A stretch of 39,844 nt of DNA, from contig CABIVQ010000030.1 in the NCBI GenBank assembly GCA_902362365.1, positions 1-39,844 of the forward strand, read 5' to 3'. The translations under genes were made by a program, and so were the position numbers. The notes under the pieces are model-generated. The model ran no database searches. It was not told the origin of the DNA and saw nothing but the letters and a program-made list of their open reading frames with translations. Positions within the stretch are counted from its first letter, which is position 1; each line of letters opens with the position of its first letter. This DNA is from Clostridiaceae bacterium. GTDB taxonomy: Bacteria > Bacillota > Clostridia > Peptostreptococcales > Peptostreptococcaceae. This document shows, piece by piece, positions 1 through 9,477 of the stretch.

Positions 1-78
1 ATAATATAAATGGATATTTATGGAATAATTTTGGTTTTATAAGGTAAGTGCGTCTAAAAATAAAATGGAAAAAATTTC

Positions 79-127
79 AACCCTCATAATAATTGAGCGT
101 TAGCTCTAAAATCATGAGGGTTATTTT
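79..127 (+). terminator. Intrinsic terminator of a gene upstream of the window
   Basis: Inverted repeat AACCCTCAT (79-87) and ATGAGGGTT (114-122), with an inner stem GAGC/GCTC (95-98, 103-106), followed by a short T-rich run. It probably ends a transcript entering from the left. The rest of positions 1-288 holds no gene I can support. Confidence 0.7.
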
Positions 128-288
128 GTAAAGTATTAAATTTTACATTAATGCAACACTAGAAGATAAAGCCCTTATTTTTTTTGTAAATATTTGTATA
201 ATTAAAATTTAAAATCGAAAAATGTAGAAAAAACTCATAAGAATATGATAAAATGGGAAGGTGATTCTTAGGGAGGGTGCAAAAAGAT

Positions 289-1248
289 ATGATGGAAAAT
301 AACCAAAATTATACATTAGTTTTCGGAGTATCAGTTTTTGACATATGTGGATTTACAGATAGTAACTATAGATGTAATGATTCTAACCCAGGTAAAGTAA
401 GGACGTCATTCGGAGGCGTATGTAGGAACATAGCTGAGTGTATGTCAAGGGTAGGAGTTAATACTCAGTTTATATCTATTCTAGGTGATGATGAAGCTGG
501 TAAAGCAATGTTAGAACATTCAAAACAAATGAACTATGATATGAGTAACTCATTAATTATAGAAGGTGGTAATACACCTACTTACATGGCTGTTTTAGAC
601 GAACATGGAGAAATGGTATCTGCAGTAGTAGATATGAAAATAATTGATAAATTTACAACTGAATTTATTGATTCTAAGGCTGATATAATAAGAAACGCTG
701 AATATATGATTCTAGATTCAGACAGACCTGATATAGTAGAGTATATATTAAAGAATTTTAGTGGAAATACTAAGTTTATATTAGACCCTGTATCAGCGGC
801 TAAAGCGAAAGAAATAAAACATTTAATAAAATACTTCCATACAATAAAGCCAAATAGATATGAAGCTGAAATAATGTGTGGAATGAAAATAAAAAATGAT
901 GAAGACTTAAGAAAAGCAGGAAGATACTTCATCGACTTAGGTATAGAAAATGTATTTATAACGTTAGATGAAGATGGTATCTACTATAATAATGGTTTAG
1001 TAGAAGGAAAAATTAAAGCTAACGATGTAAAAGTTGTTAATGTTACAGGTGCAGGAGACTCATTTGTAGCAGGTATAGCTTACGGGTATGCAAATAAGTG
1101 TGATTTAATAGAAACTTTAAAGTTTGCTATATCAATGTCTACAATAACTATATCTACAGAAGAAACTATACATCCAGAAATGGGATTTGATTTAGTTGAA
1201 AAGTACGTTAATAATATAAATTGGTCAGAAATTAAATTTGAAAAATAA
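289..1248 (+). CDS. psuK: PfkB-family sugar kinase, probable pseudouridine kinase
   Basis: A ribokinase/PfkB fold kinase of about 319 residues that would phosphorylate a nucleoside, most likely pseudouridine to pseudouridine 5'-phosphate, in the cytoplasm. Visible motifs are the N-terminal SNPGKVR and GGVCRNIAE, then LDPVSAAKAK and IKPNRYEAE, which match the E. coli PsuK (YeiC) pattern as I remember it, and the catalytic anion-hole motif NVTGAGDSF near the C-terminus with its Asp base intact. A GTG at 277 lies inside the GGGAGGGTG ribosome site, so I prefer the ATG at 289 (292 is also possible). It appears monocistronic: a terminator precedes it and another follows. No intact pseudouridine-phosphate glycosidase lies beside it; the only PsuG homologue in the window is at 18074-18895 and looks inactive. 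Another PfkB substrate cannot be excluded. Confidence 0.82.
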   Translation: MMENNQNYTLVFGVSVFDICGFTDSNYRCNDSNPGKVRTSFGGVCRNIAECMSRVGVNTQFISILGDDEAGKAMLEHSKQMNYDMSNSLIIEGGNTPTYMAVLDEHGEMVSAVVDMKIIDKFTTEFIDSKADIIRNAEYMILDSDRPDIVEYILKNFSGNTKFILDPVSAAKAKEIKHLIKYFHTIKPNRYEAEIMCGMKIKNDEDLRKAGRYFIDLGIENVFITLDEDGIYYNNGLVEGKIKANDVKVVNVTGAGDSFVAGIAYGYANKCDLIETLKFAISMSTITISTEETIHPEMGFDLVEKYVNNINWSEIKFEK

Positions 1249-1367
1249 ATATTTTACTAGACCGAATAATTTATATATAATTTAAGTACAATAAATCTAG
1301 TATTAGGAATTAATCTATATTATAATATAGATAGATTAATATATAATTTTGTCGTCAACAAAATTGG

Positions 1368-1399
1368 AAAGGACTAAGTTTTAAAACTTAGTCCTTTTT
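1368..1399. terminator. Bidirectional intrinsic terminator
   Basis: A self-complementary stretch centred on GGACTAAGTTTT / AAAACTTAGTCC (1371-1394) with A-rich and T-rich flanks. It lies between the convergent kinase and aminopeptidase genes and can serve both strands. Confidence 0.85.
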
Positions 1400-1437
1400 T
1401 TTATATTAAGCAATATTTTCAATAATTAACTTTATAA

Positions 1438-2667
1438 CTAAAAAGCCCAATTACCATCTTTGAATATTTGAACTTCTTCTCCACTATATGTTTCTCCAAA
1501 TATATTCATATCAGAAGAACCTATCATAAAATCAACATGAGTTAGACTATCATTTATTCCATATTTATCAAGATCTTCATCTTTTATTTCATCACCATTT
1601 TTCACACAAGTTTTATAAGCAGAGCCTATAGCAAAGTGGCAAGATGCATTTTCATCATATAGAGTATTGTAAAATACGATGTTGGTATCAGAAATTGGTG
1701 ATTTAAAAGGAACTAAAGCTACTTCGCCTAAATAGTGAGAGCCTTCATCTGTTTCGATAAGTTTTCCTAAAGTTTCATATCCTTTTTCAGCAGTATACTC
1801 AACTATTCTTCCATCTTTAAATGTTAATGAGAAATTATCTATAACATTTCCACTATAAACTAACGGTTTTGTACTATGAACTACACCATTAACTTTAAAT
1901 TTATGAGGAAGGCAGAATACTTCTTCAGTTGGTATATTAGGGTTAAATTCTACTCCATTAGGGTCAACAGAAGCTCCACTTAACCATATATGACCTTCTG
2001 GTAATTCCATAGTTAAATCAGTTTTTTTAGATTTAAATTTTAAAACTTTAAAATTCTTTTCATTTAAGAAATCCATTCTTAATTTTAAGTCAGCGTTATG
2101 ATCAGCCCAAGCTTGTATTGGATCTTGTCCTTCTACTCTAGAGCACTTGAATATAGCATCCCATAATTTATCTATAGCTTCTTGATTAGATACATCTGGG
2201 AATACTTTTTTAGCCCAAGCTTCAGTAGGAATAGAAACTATACTCCATTTACACTTATCAGATAAAGTATAAGATCTCCATTCTTTTAATGCTATTCCAG
2301 ATGCTTTTTGATAATTAGCTATTCTTTGTGGATCAACATCTTTTAATAGATCAGGATTTGCAGCGTGAATACTTAAGAATGCGCCTCCATTTTTTGCGAT
2401 ATGGACATATTGATCTGATGTCCATTTTGGAAACTCATTAAATACTTCATCAGGAGCATTTAAGTATCTTATTAAAGTACATTCTTCGTCAGACCACTCT
2501 ATATACACATTTTTGGCACCAGTTTCATAAGCATGTTTAACAACTTTTCTCACAAATGGAGCACATTCAATTGGTGATCTTACAAGTAAATCTTGACCAG
2601 GTTGAATATTAACTCCAACCTTAACTGCTAGTTCAGCATATTTATCTAAGTTTCTATTAAAATCCAT
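1438..2667 (-). CDS. M29-family metallo-aminopeptidase
   Basis: A 409-residue cytoplasmic aminopeptidase of the thermophilic metalloprotease family M29 (AmpS/AmpT/PepS type), which removes N-terminal residues from peptides using two divalent metal ions. The C-terminal half carries the expected metal-ligand series: Glu in TEEVFCLPHK, Glu in YLGEVALVPF, His in CHFAIGSAY and the His-x-Asp of THVDFMIGS. The N-terminal half has the family pattern with NIQPGQDLLVRSPI. Length matches the family norm of about 410. The start ATG at 2667 is preceded by a clear AGGAGG site. The gene stands alone and converges on the kinase gene. An extended -10 element lies about 45-55 bases upstream. Confidence 0.93.
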   Translation of the reverse strand: MDFNRNLDKYAELAVKVGVNIQPGQDLLVRSPIECAPFVRKVVKHAYETGAKNVYIEWSDEECTLIRYLNAPDEVFNEFPKWTSDQYVHIAKNGGAFLSIHAANPDLLKDVDPQRIANYQKASGIALKEWRSYTLSDKCKWSIVSIPTEAWAKKVFPDVSNQEAIDKLWDAIFKCSRVEGQDPIQAWADHNADLKLRMDFLNEKNFKVLKFKSKKTDLTMELPEGHIWLSGASVDPNGVEFNPNIPTEEVFCLPHKFKVNGVVHSTKPLVYSGNVIDNFSLTFKDGRIVEYTAEKGYETLGKLIETDEGSHYLGEVALVPFKSPISDTNIVFYNTLYDENASCHFAIGSAYKTCVKNGDEIKDEDLDKYGINDSLTHVDFMIGSSDMNIFGETYSGEEVQIFKDGNWAF

Positions 2668-2712
2668 TTTAAACCTCCTATGTAAAAATAAGTTAAATAT
2701 TATATATATTTT

Positions 2713-2721
2713 ATTATAGCA
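2713..2721 (-). promoter_or_regulatory. Extended -10 promoter for the M29 aminopeptidase
   Basis: On the minus strand the sequence reads TGCTATAAT, an exact TGnTATAAT extended -10 box, about 45 bases before the ATG at 2667. No good -35 is visible, as is usual for extended -10 promoters. The remainder of the 314-base gap to 2981 is AT-rich and also contains the palindrome TAAACGTTTA at 2890-2899. Confidence 0.55.
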
Positions 2722-2981
2722 TACTTATATTTTAGGGAATAACTAAGATAAAAATACTTATTTTAAGATATTTTATATGGGGAAACTAATTTAGATATTA
2801 ATAAGTAAAAAATAAAAAATTTAATATAAAATTTATCCTAAATTATATACAAAAATCTTCAAAAGAATTTATAATATAATAATGGAAACTAAACGTTTAT
2901 TTTAAGTAATATAGATTATTAGATAAATATGATGTTAAATAAGTAAGTTCGAAGTAGGTTGCTTCAGTTAGGAGGAAATAG

Positions 2982-3788
2982 ATGGAGTTATATGATGCTA
3001 TTTTTTATAGAAAATCTATAAGGAATTATTCAAAAAAAAGTATAAAATCATCGTTAATGGAAGAGGTTAAAGGTTTATGTAGCAATATAACTTATCTAAA
3101 TAAAGACTTAAATATTAAAGCACATGTGGTAGATAGGGGACATTTAATTCAGTTTTTAATGGGAAAAGCATGTGAAGTGAAAGCTCCTCATTATATAGTA
3201 ATTACATCTAATGAAGGAGATAATAACTTAGAAAATGTTGGATTTGCAGCAGAAGAAATATTACTAGGTATAACATCTTTGGGAATAGCTACATGTTGGA
3301 TAAAGTGTAACTTGAAAAGAGATGATATTTTAGAGTTTATAGATTTAGATGAAATTGATATAGATGACGAAGAATATGAGAAAAAAATTGAGAAACCATA
3401 TGCTATAATTGCTTTTGGATATGCTGAAAAACAAGAGGCGTTATTTAGGAATATAGATGCAGAACCGGATAGAAAAAGATTAAAAAAGATATGTAAAAAA
3501 ATAGACAAAAAATGGGTTAAGATTCTTAATGCTGTAAGAATATCACCTTCAATAAAAAATAGTCAACCATGGGTATTTTATTCTAAGGATTATGGATTTG
3601 ATGTATATGAAGAAAAAGCTAAAAAAGGCATGAAAGAAGATTTTAAAATAAGTATGGGTATTGCATTAAGGCATTTTGATATAGCTTGCAAAAAGTTCGG
3701 TATAAATGCTGAATTTGAAAATATTGAGACAAAAAGAAAAAGAGGAAAAAATTATTTAATAAGTATAGTTGATAATGGAAGACTCTAA
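2982..3788 (+). CDS. Nitroreductase-family flavoprotein (TM1586-like)
   Basis: A 268-residue protein of the FMN-dependent nitroreductase fold. It opens with the typical YDAIFYRKSIRNYS, where Arg and Ser contact the FMN phosphate, and has the central VGFAAEEILLGITSLGIATCW segment in which this family packs its dimer and flavin. The second half repeats the fold in a shortened form (KILNAVRISPSIKNSQPW), as in the two-repeat TM1586-like nitroreductases. Substrate is unknown; such proteins reduce nitro or quinone compounds or act as small redox enzymes. Start is ATG 2982 behind TTAGGAGG. It lies directly upstream of the pyr leader, but the promoter at 3800 makes the pyr genes a separate unit. Confidence 0.85.
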   Translation: MELYDAIFYRKSIRNYSKKSIKSSLMEEVKGLCSNITYLNKDLNIKAHVVDRGHLIQFLMGKACEVKAPHYIVITSNEGDNNLENVGFAAEEILLGITSLGIATCWIKCNLKRDDILEFIDLDEIDIDDEEYEKKIEKPYAIIAFGYAEKQEALFRNIDAEPDRKRLKKICKKIDKKWVKILNAVRISPSIKNSQPWVFYSKDYGFDVYEEKAKKGMKEDFKISMGIALRHFDIACKKFGINAEFENIETKRKRGKNYLISIVDNGRL

Positions 3789-3799
3789 CAAAACAATAG

Positions 3800-3828
3800 T
3801 TGACATAAAGAAAAATAAATGCAATAAT
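3800..3828 (+). promoter_or_regulatory. SigA-type promoter of the pyr operon
   Basis: TTGACA (3800-3805), a 17-base spacer and AATAAT (3823-3828). It is placed so that the transcript starts near 3835, just ahead of the first PyrR-type loop. Confidence 0.75.
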
Positions 3829-3852
3829 TGATGTAAGATAAAGCTTTAAGTT

Positions 3853-3872
3853 ACTTCAGAGAGAGTATGAAG
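3853..3872 (+). promoter_or_regulatory. PyrR-type binding loop 1 (divergent)
   Basis: ACTTCAGAGAGAGTATGAAG agrees at 14 of 20 positions, without gaps, with the PyrR binding-loop sequence AGTCCAGAGAGGCTGAGAAG. The ends are self-complementary (CTTC/GAAG), so it can form the needed hairpin. Unlike loops 2 and 3 it is not followed by a terminator I can see. Confidence 0.55.
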
Positions 3873-3912
3873 CATTTAATTATTTTATAAAAATAAAATA
3901 TACCTTAAATTT

Positions 3913-3999
3913 AGTCCAGAGAGTCTAAAAAGGTTAGATAATATTAATTTGATTATGATTACATTATAACCCTTTATCTGGATGATAGAGGGTTTTTTA
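3913..3999 (+). promoter_or_regulatory. PyrR attenuator A (loop 2 plus terminator)
   Basis: The conserved AGTCCAGAGAGTCTAAAAAGG (3913-3933) is followed by a terminator hairpin AACCCTTTATC (3968-3978) / GATAGAGGGTT (3984-3994) and a T run. AGATAA just after the loop is complementary to TTATCT in the 5' side of the terminator and could form the antiterminator. UMP-bound PyrR would hold the loop and favour termination. Confidence 0.82.
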
Positions 4000-4044
4000 A
4001 TATAAATATTAATAAAATAAAAATAGAATAAAGTCTTTTAAAAT

Positions 4045-4144
4045 AGTCCAGAGAGGCTGAGAAAGAAATCTAATAACTAATTTTAAAGAAAAATTATGTT
4101 TAGATAGAGTCCTTATACCTCTTTTTGGTATGAGGACTTTTTTG
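4045..4144 (+). promoter_or_regulatory. PyrR attenuator B (loop 3 plus terminator)
   Basis: AGTCCAGAGAGGCTGAGAAAG (4045-4065) is almost the exact consensus PyrR loop. It precedes the terminator GTCCTTATACC (4109-4119) / GGTATGAGGAC (4127-4137) with a T run ending about 35 bases before the pyrF start. Two complete attenuators in series would give multiplicative control by UMP. Confidence 0.88.
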
Positions 4145-4179
4145 TTAAGGTTAAGGCTTTATTAAAAAGGAGAAGACAT

Positions 4180-4896
4180 ATGATAAATGGTAAAGAAAAA
4201 TTAATAGTTGCAATTGATACTAATGAGTTTGATAAAGCTAAAGAATTAATAGATAAACTAGAAGACAGTGTAGATATATTTAAAGTTGGTTTAGAGCAAT
4301 ATGTAGCAACAAGAGGAAAAACAGTAGATTATTTAAATGAAAAAGGGAAAAAAGTATTCTTAGATCTTAAGTTCCACGATATACCAAATACGATGCAAAG
4401 TGCAGTAAGAGCAGCAGTAAGAGATAAGGTATGGTTAATGACAATACACGTATCTGATATGGAAGGTATGAGACAGTGTGCTTTAGCTGCAAAAGAAGAA
4501 GCAGAAAAATTAAATATAGAAAAGCCAATAATAGTTGGAGTTACAGTTTTAACATCTTTAAGCAATCAAGATTTACAAGATATAGGGTGCAACATGAATA
4601 CAGAAGAATTAGCTATAAAGAGAGCTAAGTTAGCAAAGGAAGCAGGAATAGATGGAATAGTTTGCTCAGCTAAAGAGGTTGATAAGATAGTAGAAGCTTG
4701 CGGTAAAGATTTCGTAACAGTTTGTCCAGGAATAAGACCTGTATCGTCAGAAGTAGGAGATCAAAAGAGAGTTGTTACTCCAGCTGATGCAATAAACAAA
4801 GGAGCTCACTACTTAGTTGTCGGAAGACCTATAACTAAAGCAGAAAATCCTAAAGAATCAGCAGAAAAAATAGTAAATGAAATAGAAAATGCTTAG
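4180..4896 (+). CDS. pyrF: Orotidine 5'-phosphate decarboxylase
   Basis: Catalyses the last step of UMP synthesis, OMP to UMP plus CO2. The 238-residue length fits the bacterial type I enzyme. The catalytic Asp-Lys-Asp tetrad part is seen as LDLKFHDIPNT (Asp62, Lys64, Asp67), the N-terminal Asp is in VAIDTN, and the phosphate-binding C-terminal end reads CPGIRP and VVGRPI. Start is ATG behind AAAAGGAGAAG. It is first in the pyrF-carA-carB operon, 12 bases before carA, downstream of the PyrR attenuators, so it should be repressed when UMP is plentiful. Confidence 0.97.
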   Translation: MINGKEKLIVAIDTNEFDKAKELIDKLEDSVDIFKVGLEQYVATRGKTVDYLNEKGKKVFLDLKFHDIPNTMQSAVRAAVRDKVWLMTIHVSDMEGMRQCALAAKEEAEKLNIEKPIIVGVTVLTSLSNQDLQDIGCNMNTEELAIKRAKLAKEAGIDGIVCSAKEVDKIVEACGKDFVTVCPGIRPVSSEVGDQKRVVTPADAINKGAHYLVVGRPITKAENPKESAEKIVNEIENA

Positions 4897-4908
4897 GGGG
4901 TAGGTTAA

Positions 4909-5955
4909 ATGAAGGGTAAATTAATATTAGAAGACGGAACGATATTTGAGGGAAAAGCCTTTGGATATTTAAAAGATAGTGTAGGGGAAGTAGTATTCAA
5001 TACATCAATGACAGGTTATGGTGAAGTTTTAACTGACCCATCATATTATGGTCAAATAGTTACAATGACATATCCTCTTATAGGAAACTATGGAATAAAT
5101 TTAGAGGATGTTGAATCTAAAGGTGTTCATGTAAAAGGATTTATAGTAAGAGAAAAGAGTGACACTCCAAATAACTTTAGATGCGAAATGGATATAGACA
5201 CATACTTAAAACAAAATAAAGTAATCGGTTTAGAAGGGATAGATACGAGAGCTTTAACAAAGATATTAAGAAATAATGGGACAATGAGAGGAATAATAAC
5301 TTTAGAAAATGCTTCATTAGAAGATGTTAAGGCTAAGTTAGAAAGTTTCTCAAATACACAGGCAGTAAAGACAGTAACAAGAAAAGAAATAGAGCGTATA
5401 GAAGGAAATGGACCTAAAGTAGCAGTTATGGATTTTGGTGTTAAGCAAAATATACTAAGATCATTTGCAGCTCGTGGCTGTGATGTAACAGTATTCCCTG
5501 CATTAACTAAGCCAGAAGAAGTATTAGCTATAAACCCAGATTTAATATTTTTATCAAATGGGCCTGGAGATCCAGAAGATTTAGAAGAAGTAATAGAAAA
5601 TATAAAAGAATTAGTAGGTAAAAAGCCAATAGTAGGAATCTGCTTAGGACACCAACTTTTAGCTTTAACATTAGGTGGAAAAACAGGAAAACTTAAATTC
5701 GGACACAGAGGTGGGAACCATCCAGTTAAAGATTTAGAAGAAGGGAAAGTATTTATAACATCTCAAAACCATGGGTACTATGTATGTGAGATGCCAGAAA
5801 ATATGGAAGTTACTCATATAAACTTAAATGATAATACAGTGGAAGGTATGAGACATAAAGAATTGCCAATATACAGCGTACAATATCACCCAGAAGCTTG
5901 TCCTGGACCAAAAGATAGTGATTATGTATTTGATAAATTCTTAGAATTAGTATAG
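4909..5955 (+). CDS. carA: Carbamoyl-phosphate synthase small (glutaminase) subunit
   Basis: Hydrolyses glutamine and channels ammonia to CarB for carbamoyl phosphate, the precursor of pyrimidines and arginine. The N-terminal CPSase small-chain domain (residues 1-140) is followed by a class I glutamine amidotransferase domain with nucleophile Cys245 in GICLGHQ and the His327/Glu329 pair in QYHPEA. Its 348 residues are typical of the Gram-positive PyrAA type. It sits 12 bases after pyrF and 38 before carB. Location behind PyrR attenuators marks it as the pyrimidine-controlled copy rather than an arginine-controlled one. Confidence 0.97.
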   Translation: MKGKLILEDGTIFEGKAFGYLKDSVGEVVFNTSMTGYGEVLTDPSYYGQIVTMTYPLIGNYGINLEDVESKGVHVKGFIVREKSDTPNNFRCEMDIDTYLKQNKVIGLEGIDTRALTKILRNNGTMRGIITLENASLEDVKAKLESFSNTQAVKTVTRKEIERIEGNGPKVAVMDFGVKQNILRSFAARGCDVTVFPALTKPEEVLAINPDLIFLSNGPGDPEDLEEVIENIKELVGKKPIVGICLGHQLLALTLGGKTGKLKFGHRGGNHPVKDLEEGKVFITSQNHGYYVCEMPENMEVTHINLNDNTVEGMRHKELPIYSVQYHPEACPGPKDSDYVFDKFLELV

Positions 5956-5993
5956 TTGTTATAAATATTTGAGAGATTAAGGAGATTAAGATT

Positions 5994-8900
5994 ATGCCTA
6001 AAATAGAGAGTATAAAAAAGACATTAGTACTAGGATCAGGACCAATAATAATAGGTCAAGCGGCTGAATTTGACTACTCAGGAACTCAAGCTTGTCAGGC
6101 TTTAAAAGAAGAGGGAGTAGAAGTTGTATTAATAAATAGTAACCCTGCAACAATAATGACGGACCAAGAGATTGCAGATAAGATATATATAGAGCCATTA
6201 ACAATAGAATTTATAGAAAAAATAATAGAAAAAGAAAGACCGGATAGTTTATTAGCAGGAATGGGTGGTCAAACTGCTCTTAACTTAGCTGTTGAATTAC
6301 ATGAAGCAGGTATACTTGAAAAGTATAATGTTGAAATAATAGGGACATCTGTTGAATCTATCAAAAAAGGTGAAGATAGAGATACATTCAGAGAAGTAAT
6401 GAGACAAATAAACCAACCAGTAGTAGTTAGTGATATAGTAACTGACTTAGAAAGTGGATTAGAATTTGCAAATAAAATAGGATATCCAGTAGTTGTAAGA
6501 CCTGCATACACATTAGGTGGAACTGGTGGAGGTATAGCTGAAACAGTTGAAGAATTAACAGAAATACTTACTCAAGGTTTACAATTAAGTCCAGTTAGCC
6601 AAGTACTACTTGAGAAAAGTATAAAAGGTTGGAAAGAAATAGAATACGAAGTAATAAGAGATGGTAATGGAAACTGTATAACAGTATGTAACATGGAAAA
6701 TATAGACCCTGTTGGAGTACATACAGGAGATAGTATAGTTGTTGCACCTAGCCAGACTTTAAGTGATAAAGAATACCAAATGCTTAGAAAAGCATCTATA
6801 GATATAATAAATGCAATAGAAGTTAAGGGTGGATGTAACGTTCAGATAGCATTAAATCCTCACAGCTTAGAGTATGCAATAATAGAAATAAACCCAAGGG
6901 TTTCTAGATCTTCAGCTCTTGCATCAAAAGCTACAGGTTATCCAATAGCTAAAGTTGCAACAAAAATAGCTTTAGGATATACATTAGATGAAATAGAAAA
7001 TGCAGTAACAAAGAAAACTTATGCATGCTTTGAGCCAACTCTTGACTATGTAGTAGTAAAAATACCAAAGTGGCCATTTGATAAGTTTAAGCAAGCTAAC
7101 AGAAAGCTAGGAACAAAGATGATGGCAACAGGGGAAATAATGAGTATAGGAAGTAACTTTGAAGCAGCTATGCTTAAAGGTATAAGATCTCTAGAAATAG
7201 GAAAATACTCATTAGTTCATGCCCCTTCTGAAGAAAAGAGCTTAGAAGAATTAAAGAAAAGTATAGTAGTACCAGACGATGAAAGATTATTTGACTTAGC
7301 TGAAATGATAAGAAGAGGATACAAAATAGATATGATAGAACAAATCACTGGAGTAGATAAGTGGTTTATAAATAGATTTAAATGGATAGTAGAACAAGAG
7401 GAAAAGTTAAAAGGAATGAAGATAGAAGACTTAACTAAAGAGTATCTTCTTGAATTAAAGAAAAAGGGATTCTCAGATAAGGGAATATCTGACTTAATGA
7501 AAATAAGCCCAGAGAAAGTTTATGAATTAAGAACTTTATATAGCATAAAGCCTGCATATAAGATGGTTGATACTTGTGGTGGGGAGTTTGATGCATTATC
7601 TCCATACTACTACTCAACTTATGAAGAGTATGATGAAGTTGTAGTAAATGACAAGAAAAAAGTTGTAGTATTAGGATCTGGTCCGATAAGAATAGGCCAA
7701 GGTATAGAGTTTGACTACTGTTCAGTTCACTGTGTTAAAGCACTTAGAAAGATGGGAATAGAAACTATAATAGTTAACAATAACCCAGAAACAGTAAGTA
7801 CAGACTTCGATACATCTGATAAATTATATTTCGAACCATTAACAGAGGAAGAAGTATTAAACATAATAGAAAAAGAACAACCAGATGGAGTAATATTACA
7901 ATTTGGTGGCCAAACAGCTATAAAGTTGGCTAAATTTTTAGATGAAAAGAGAATACCAATATTAGGTACAGATTTTGCAGATATAGATGCAGCTGAGGAT
8001 AGAGAAAAGTTTGATGAATTATTAGAAAAATTAAATATAAATAGGCCAAAAGGGAAGGCTGTATGGTCAGTTAAAGAAGGTATAGAGGAAGCTAGCAAAT
8101 TAGGATATCCTGTACTTGTTAGACCATCTTATGTACTTGGAGGTCAAGGTATGGAAATAACTTATGAAGAGCATAAGTTAGAAGCATACTTACAAAGTGC
8201 ATTTGAAAGAGATAAGAAAAATCCAGTACTTATAGATAAGTATTTAACTGGTAGAGAAATAGAAGTAGATGCAATTTGTGATGGAGAAGAGATATTAATA
8301 CCAGGTATCATGGAGCACTTAGAAAGAGCTGGTGTTCACTCTGGAGATAGTATAACAATGTATCCAAGCCAAAATGTATCTGATGAAATAAAAGCTAAAA
8401 TATTAGACTATACTAGGAAAATAGCATTGGAGCTTAATGTACTTGGAATGGTTAATATACAATTTATAGAATTCCAAGGAGAATTATATATAATAGAAGT
8501 TAACCCAAGGGCAAGTAGAACAGTTCCATATATAAGTAAGGTAAGTAAGGTGCCAATTGTTGATTTAGCAACTCAATGCATGTTAGGTGCTAAGTTAAAA
8601 GATTTAGGGTATGGAACGGGAGTATATAAAGAGCCTAAGTTAATATCAGTTAAAGTTCCAGTATTCTCTATGTCTAAGTTATCTAGCGTTGACGTAAGTT
8701 TAGGGCCTGAAATGAAATCTACAGGAGAAGTTTTAGGTGTAGGGGAGACTTTAGAAGAAGCATTATATAAAGGATTTATAGGTGCAGGAAAGCAAATGTC
8801 TGATGAAAGAGGAGTTGTACTTGCTACTATAAATAATTATGATAAAGCTGAATTTATGGAAATAGCAAAAGATATGAAAGAACTAGGATATACTTTTGTA

Positions 8901-9200
8901 GCTACATCAGGAACAGCAAAGAGCTTAGAAGAAAATGGAATAGAAGCTACTGTAGTTAATAGAGTAGAAGAATCTAGGCCTAATATATTAGATGCAATAA
9001 GAAATAAGCAAGTTGATATAGTAATAAATACTCCTACAAAAGGGAATGACTCAACTAGAGATGGATTTAAAATAAGAAGAACTGCAACTGAGTTTTCAAC
9101 TGAAGTAATGACATCTTTAGATACATTAAAAGCTTTAGTAGGTGTTAAGAAAAAGCAAATAAACAAATCTAGATTAGAAGTTTATGATATAGCTAAATAA
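5994..9200 (+). CDS. carB: Carbamoyl-phosphate synthase large subunit
   Basis: Makes carbamoyl phosphate from bicarbonate, two ATP and ammonia delivered by CarA. The 1068 residues show the expected duplicated ATP-grasp layout: each half opens with a related nucleotide-binding stretch ([19 protein letters not shown] and [19 protein letters not shown]), carries a GGQTA motif and ends its catalytic core with EVNPR or EINPR. The last 140 residues form the MGS-like allosteric domain, where UMP and other effectors bind in characterised enzymes. Last gene of the pyr operon here, ending at a strong terminator. No pyrB, C, D, E or pyrR is in the window. Confidence 0.98.
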   Translation: MPKIESIKKTLVLGSGPIIIGQAAEFDYSGTQACQALKEEGVEVVLINSNPATIMTDQEIADKIYIEPLTIEFIEKIIEKERPDSLLAGMGGQTALNLAVELHEAGILEKYNVEIIGTSVESIKKGEDRDTFREVMRQINQPVVVSDIVTDLESGLEFANKIGYPVVVRPAYTLGGTGGGIAETVEELTEILTQGLQLSPVSQVLLEKSIKGWKEIEYEVIRDGNGNCITVCNMENIDPVGVHTGDSIVVAPSQTLSDKEYQMLRKASIDIINAIEVKGGCNVQIALNPHSLEYAIIEINPRVSRSSALASKATGYPIAKVATKIALGYTLDEIENAVTKKTYACFEPTLDYVVVKIPKWPFDKFKQANRKLGTKMMATGEIMSIGSNFEAAMLKGIRSLEIGKYSLVHAPSEEKSLEELKKSIVVPDDERLFDLAEMIRRGYKIDMIEQITGVDKWFINRFKWIVEQEEKLKGMKIEDLTKEYLLELKKKGFSDKGISDLMKISPEKVYELRTLYSIKPAYKMVDTCGGEFDALSPYYYSTYEEYDEVVVNDKKKVVVLGSGPIRIGQGIEFDYCSVHCVKALRKMGIETIIVNNNPETVSTDFDTSDKLYFEPLTEEEVLNIIEKEQPDGVILQFGGQTAIKLAKFLDEKRIPILGTDFADIDAAEDREKFDELLEKLNINRPKGKAVWSVKEGIEEASKLGYPVLVRPSYVLGGQGMEITYEEHKLEAYLQSAFERDKKNPVLIDKYLTGREIEVDAICDGEEILIPGIMEHLERAGVHSGDSITMYPSQNVSDEIKAKILDYTRKIALELNVLGMVNIQFIEFQGELYIIEVNPRASRTVPYISKVSKVPIVDLATQCMLGAKLKDLGYGTGVYKEPKLISVKVPVFSMSKLSSVDVSLGPEMKSTGEVLGVGETLEEALYKGFIGAGKQMSDERGVVLATINNYDKAEFMEIAKDMKELGYTFVATSGTAKSLEENGIEATVVNRVEESRPNILDAIRNKQVDIVINTPTKGNDSTRDGFKIRRTATEFSTEVMTSLDTLKALVGVKKKQINKSRLEVYDIAK

Positions 9201-9221
9201 ATAAAATTTAATATTTATTAT

Positions 9222-9276
9222 AAAAAACTCTTTAATTTTCATATTGAATTATGATTATTAAAGAGTTTTTTACGAT
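9222..9276 (+). terminator. Terminator of the pyr operon
   Basis: Perfect 15-base stem AAAAAACTCTTTAAT (9222-9236) / ATTAAAGAGTTTTTT (9257-9271), 21 bases after the carB stop. It would also work on the other strand. Confidence 0.85.
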
Positions 9277-9405
9277 TTAGGTAATATTAAATTACACGTT
9301 AGTATAAGTGATATAGTATACAGAAGAATATGTTAAGTTATATAAATATATGCAATTAATATATGAAAAATGTAATAAAAATGGTAATTATGATTAATAT
9401 ATTTT

Positions 9406-9425
9406 TTTTAGGATTTACCCTAAAA
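9406..9425. promoter_or_regulatory. Inverted repeat ahead of the TasA-like operon
   Basis: TTTTAGG (9406-9412) and CCTAAAA (9419-9425) with a 6-base loop, about 50 bases before the first TasA-like gene. It is either an operator or part of the promoter. The AGGATTT inside it resembles a SigH -35 box, but no convincing GAAT-type -10 follows, so I do not assign a sigma factor. Confidence 0.3.
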
Positions 9426-9477
9426 TTATTTTGTATCATTAATATGATAATTAGATTACATAGGGGGATATTGAAAA

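Noticed and set aside
9410..9436. SigH promoter before the TasA-like operon
   Set aside because: AGGATTT fits a -35, but no GAAT-type -10 appears at the required distance.
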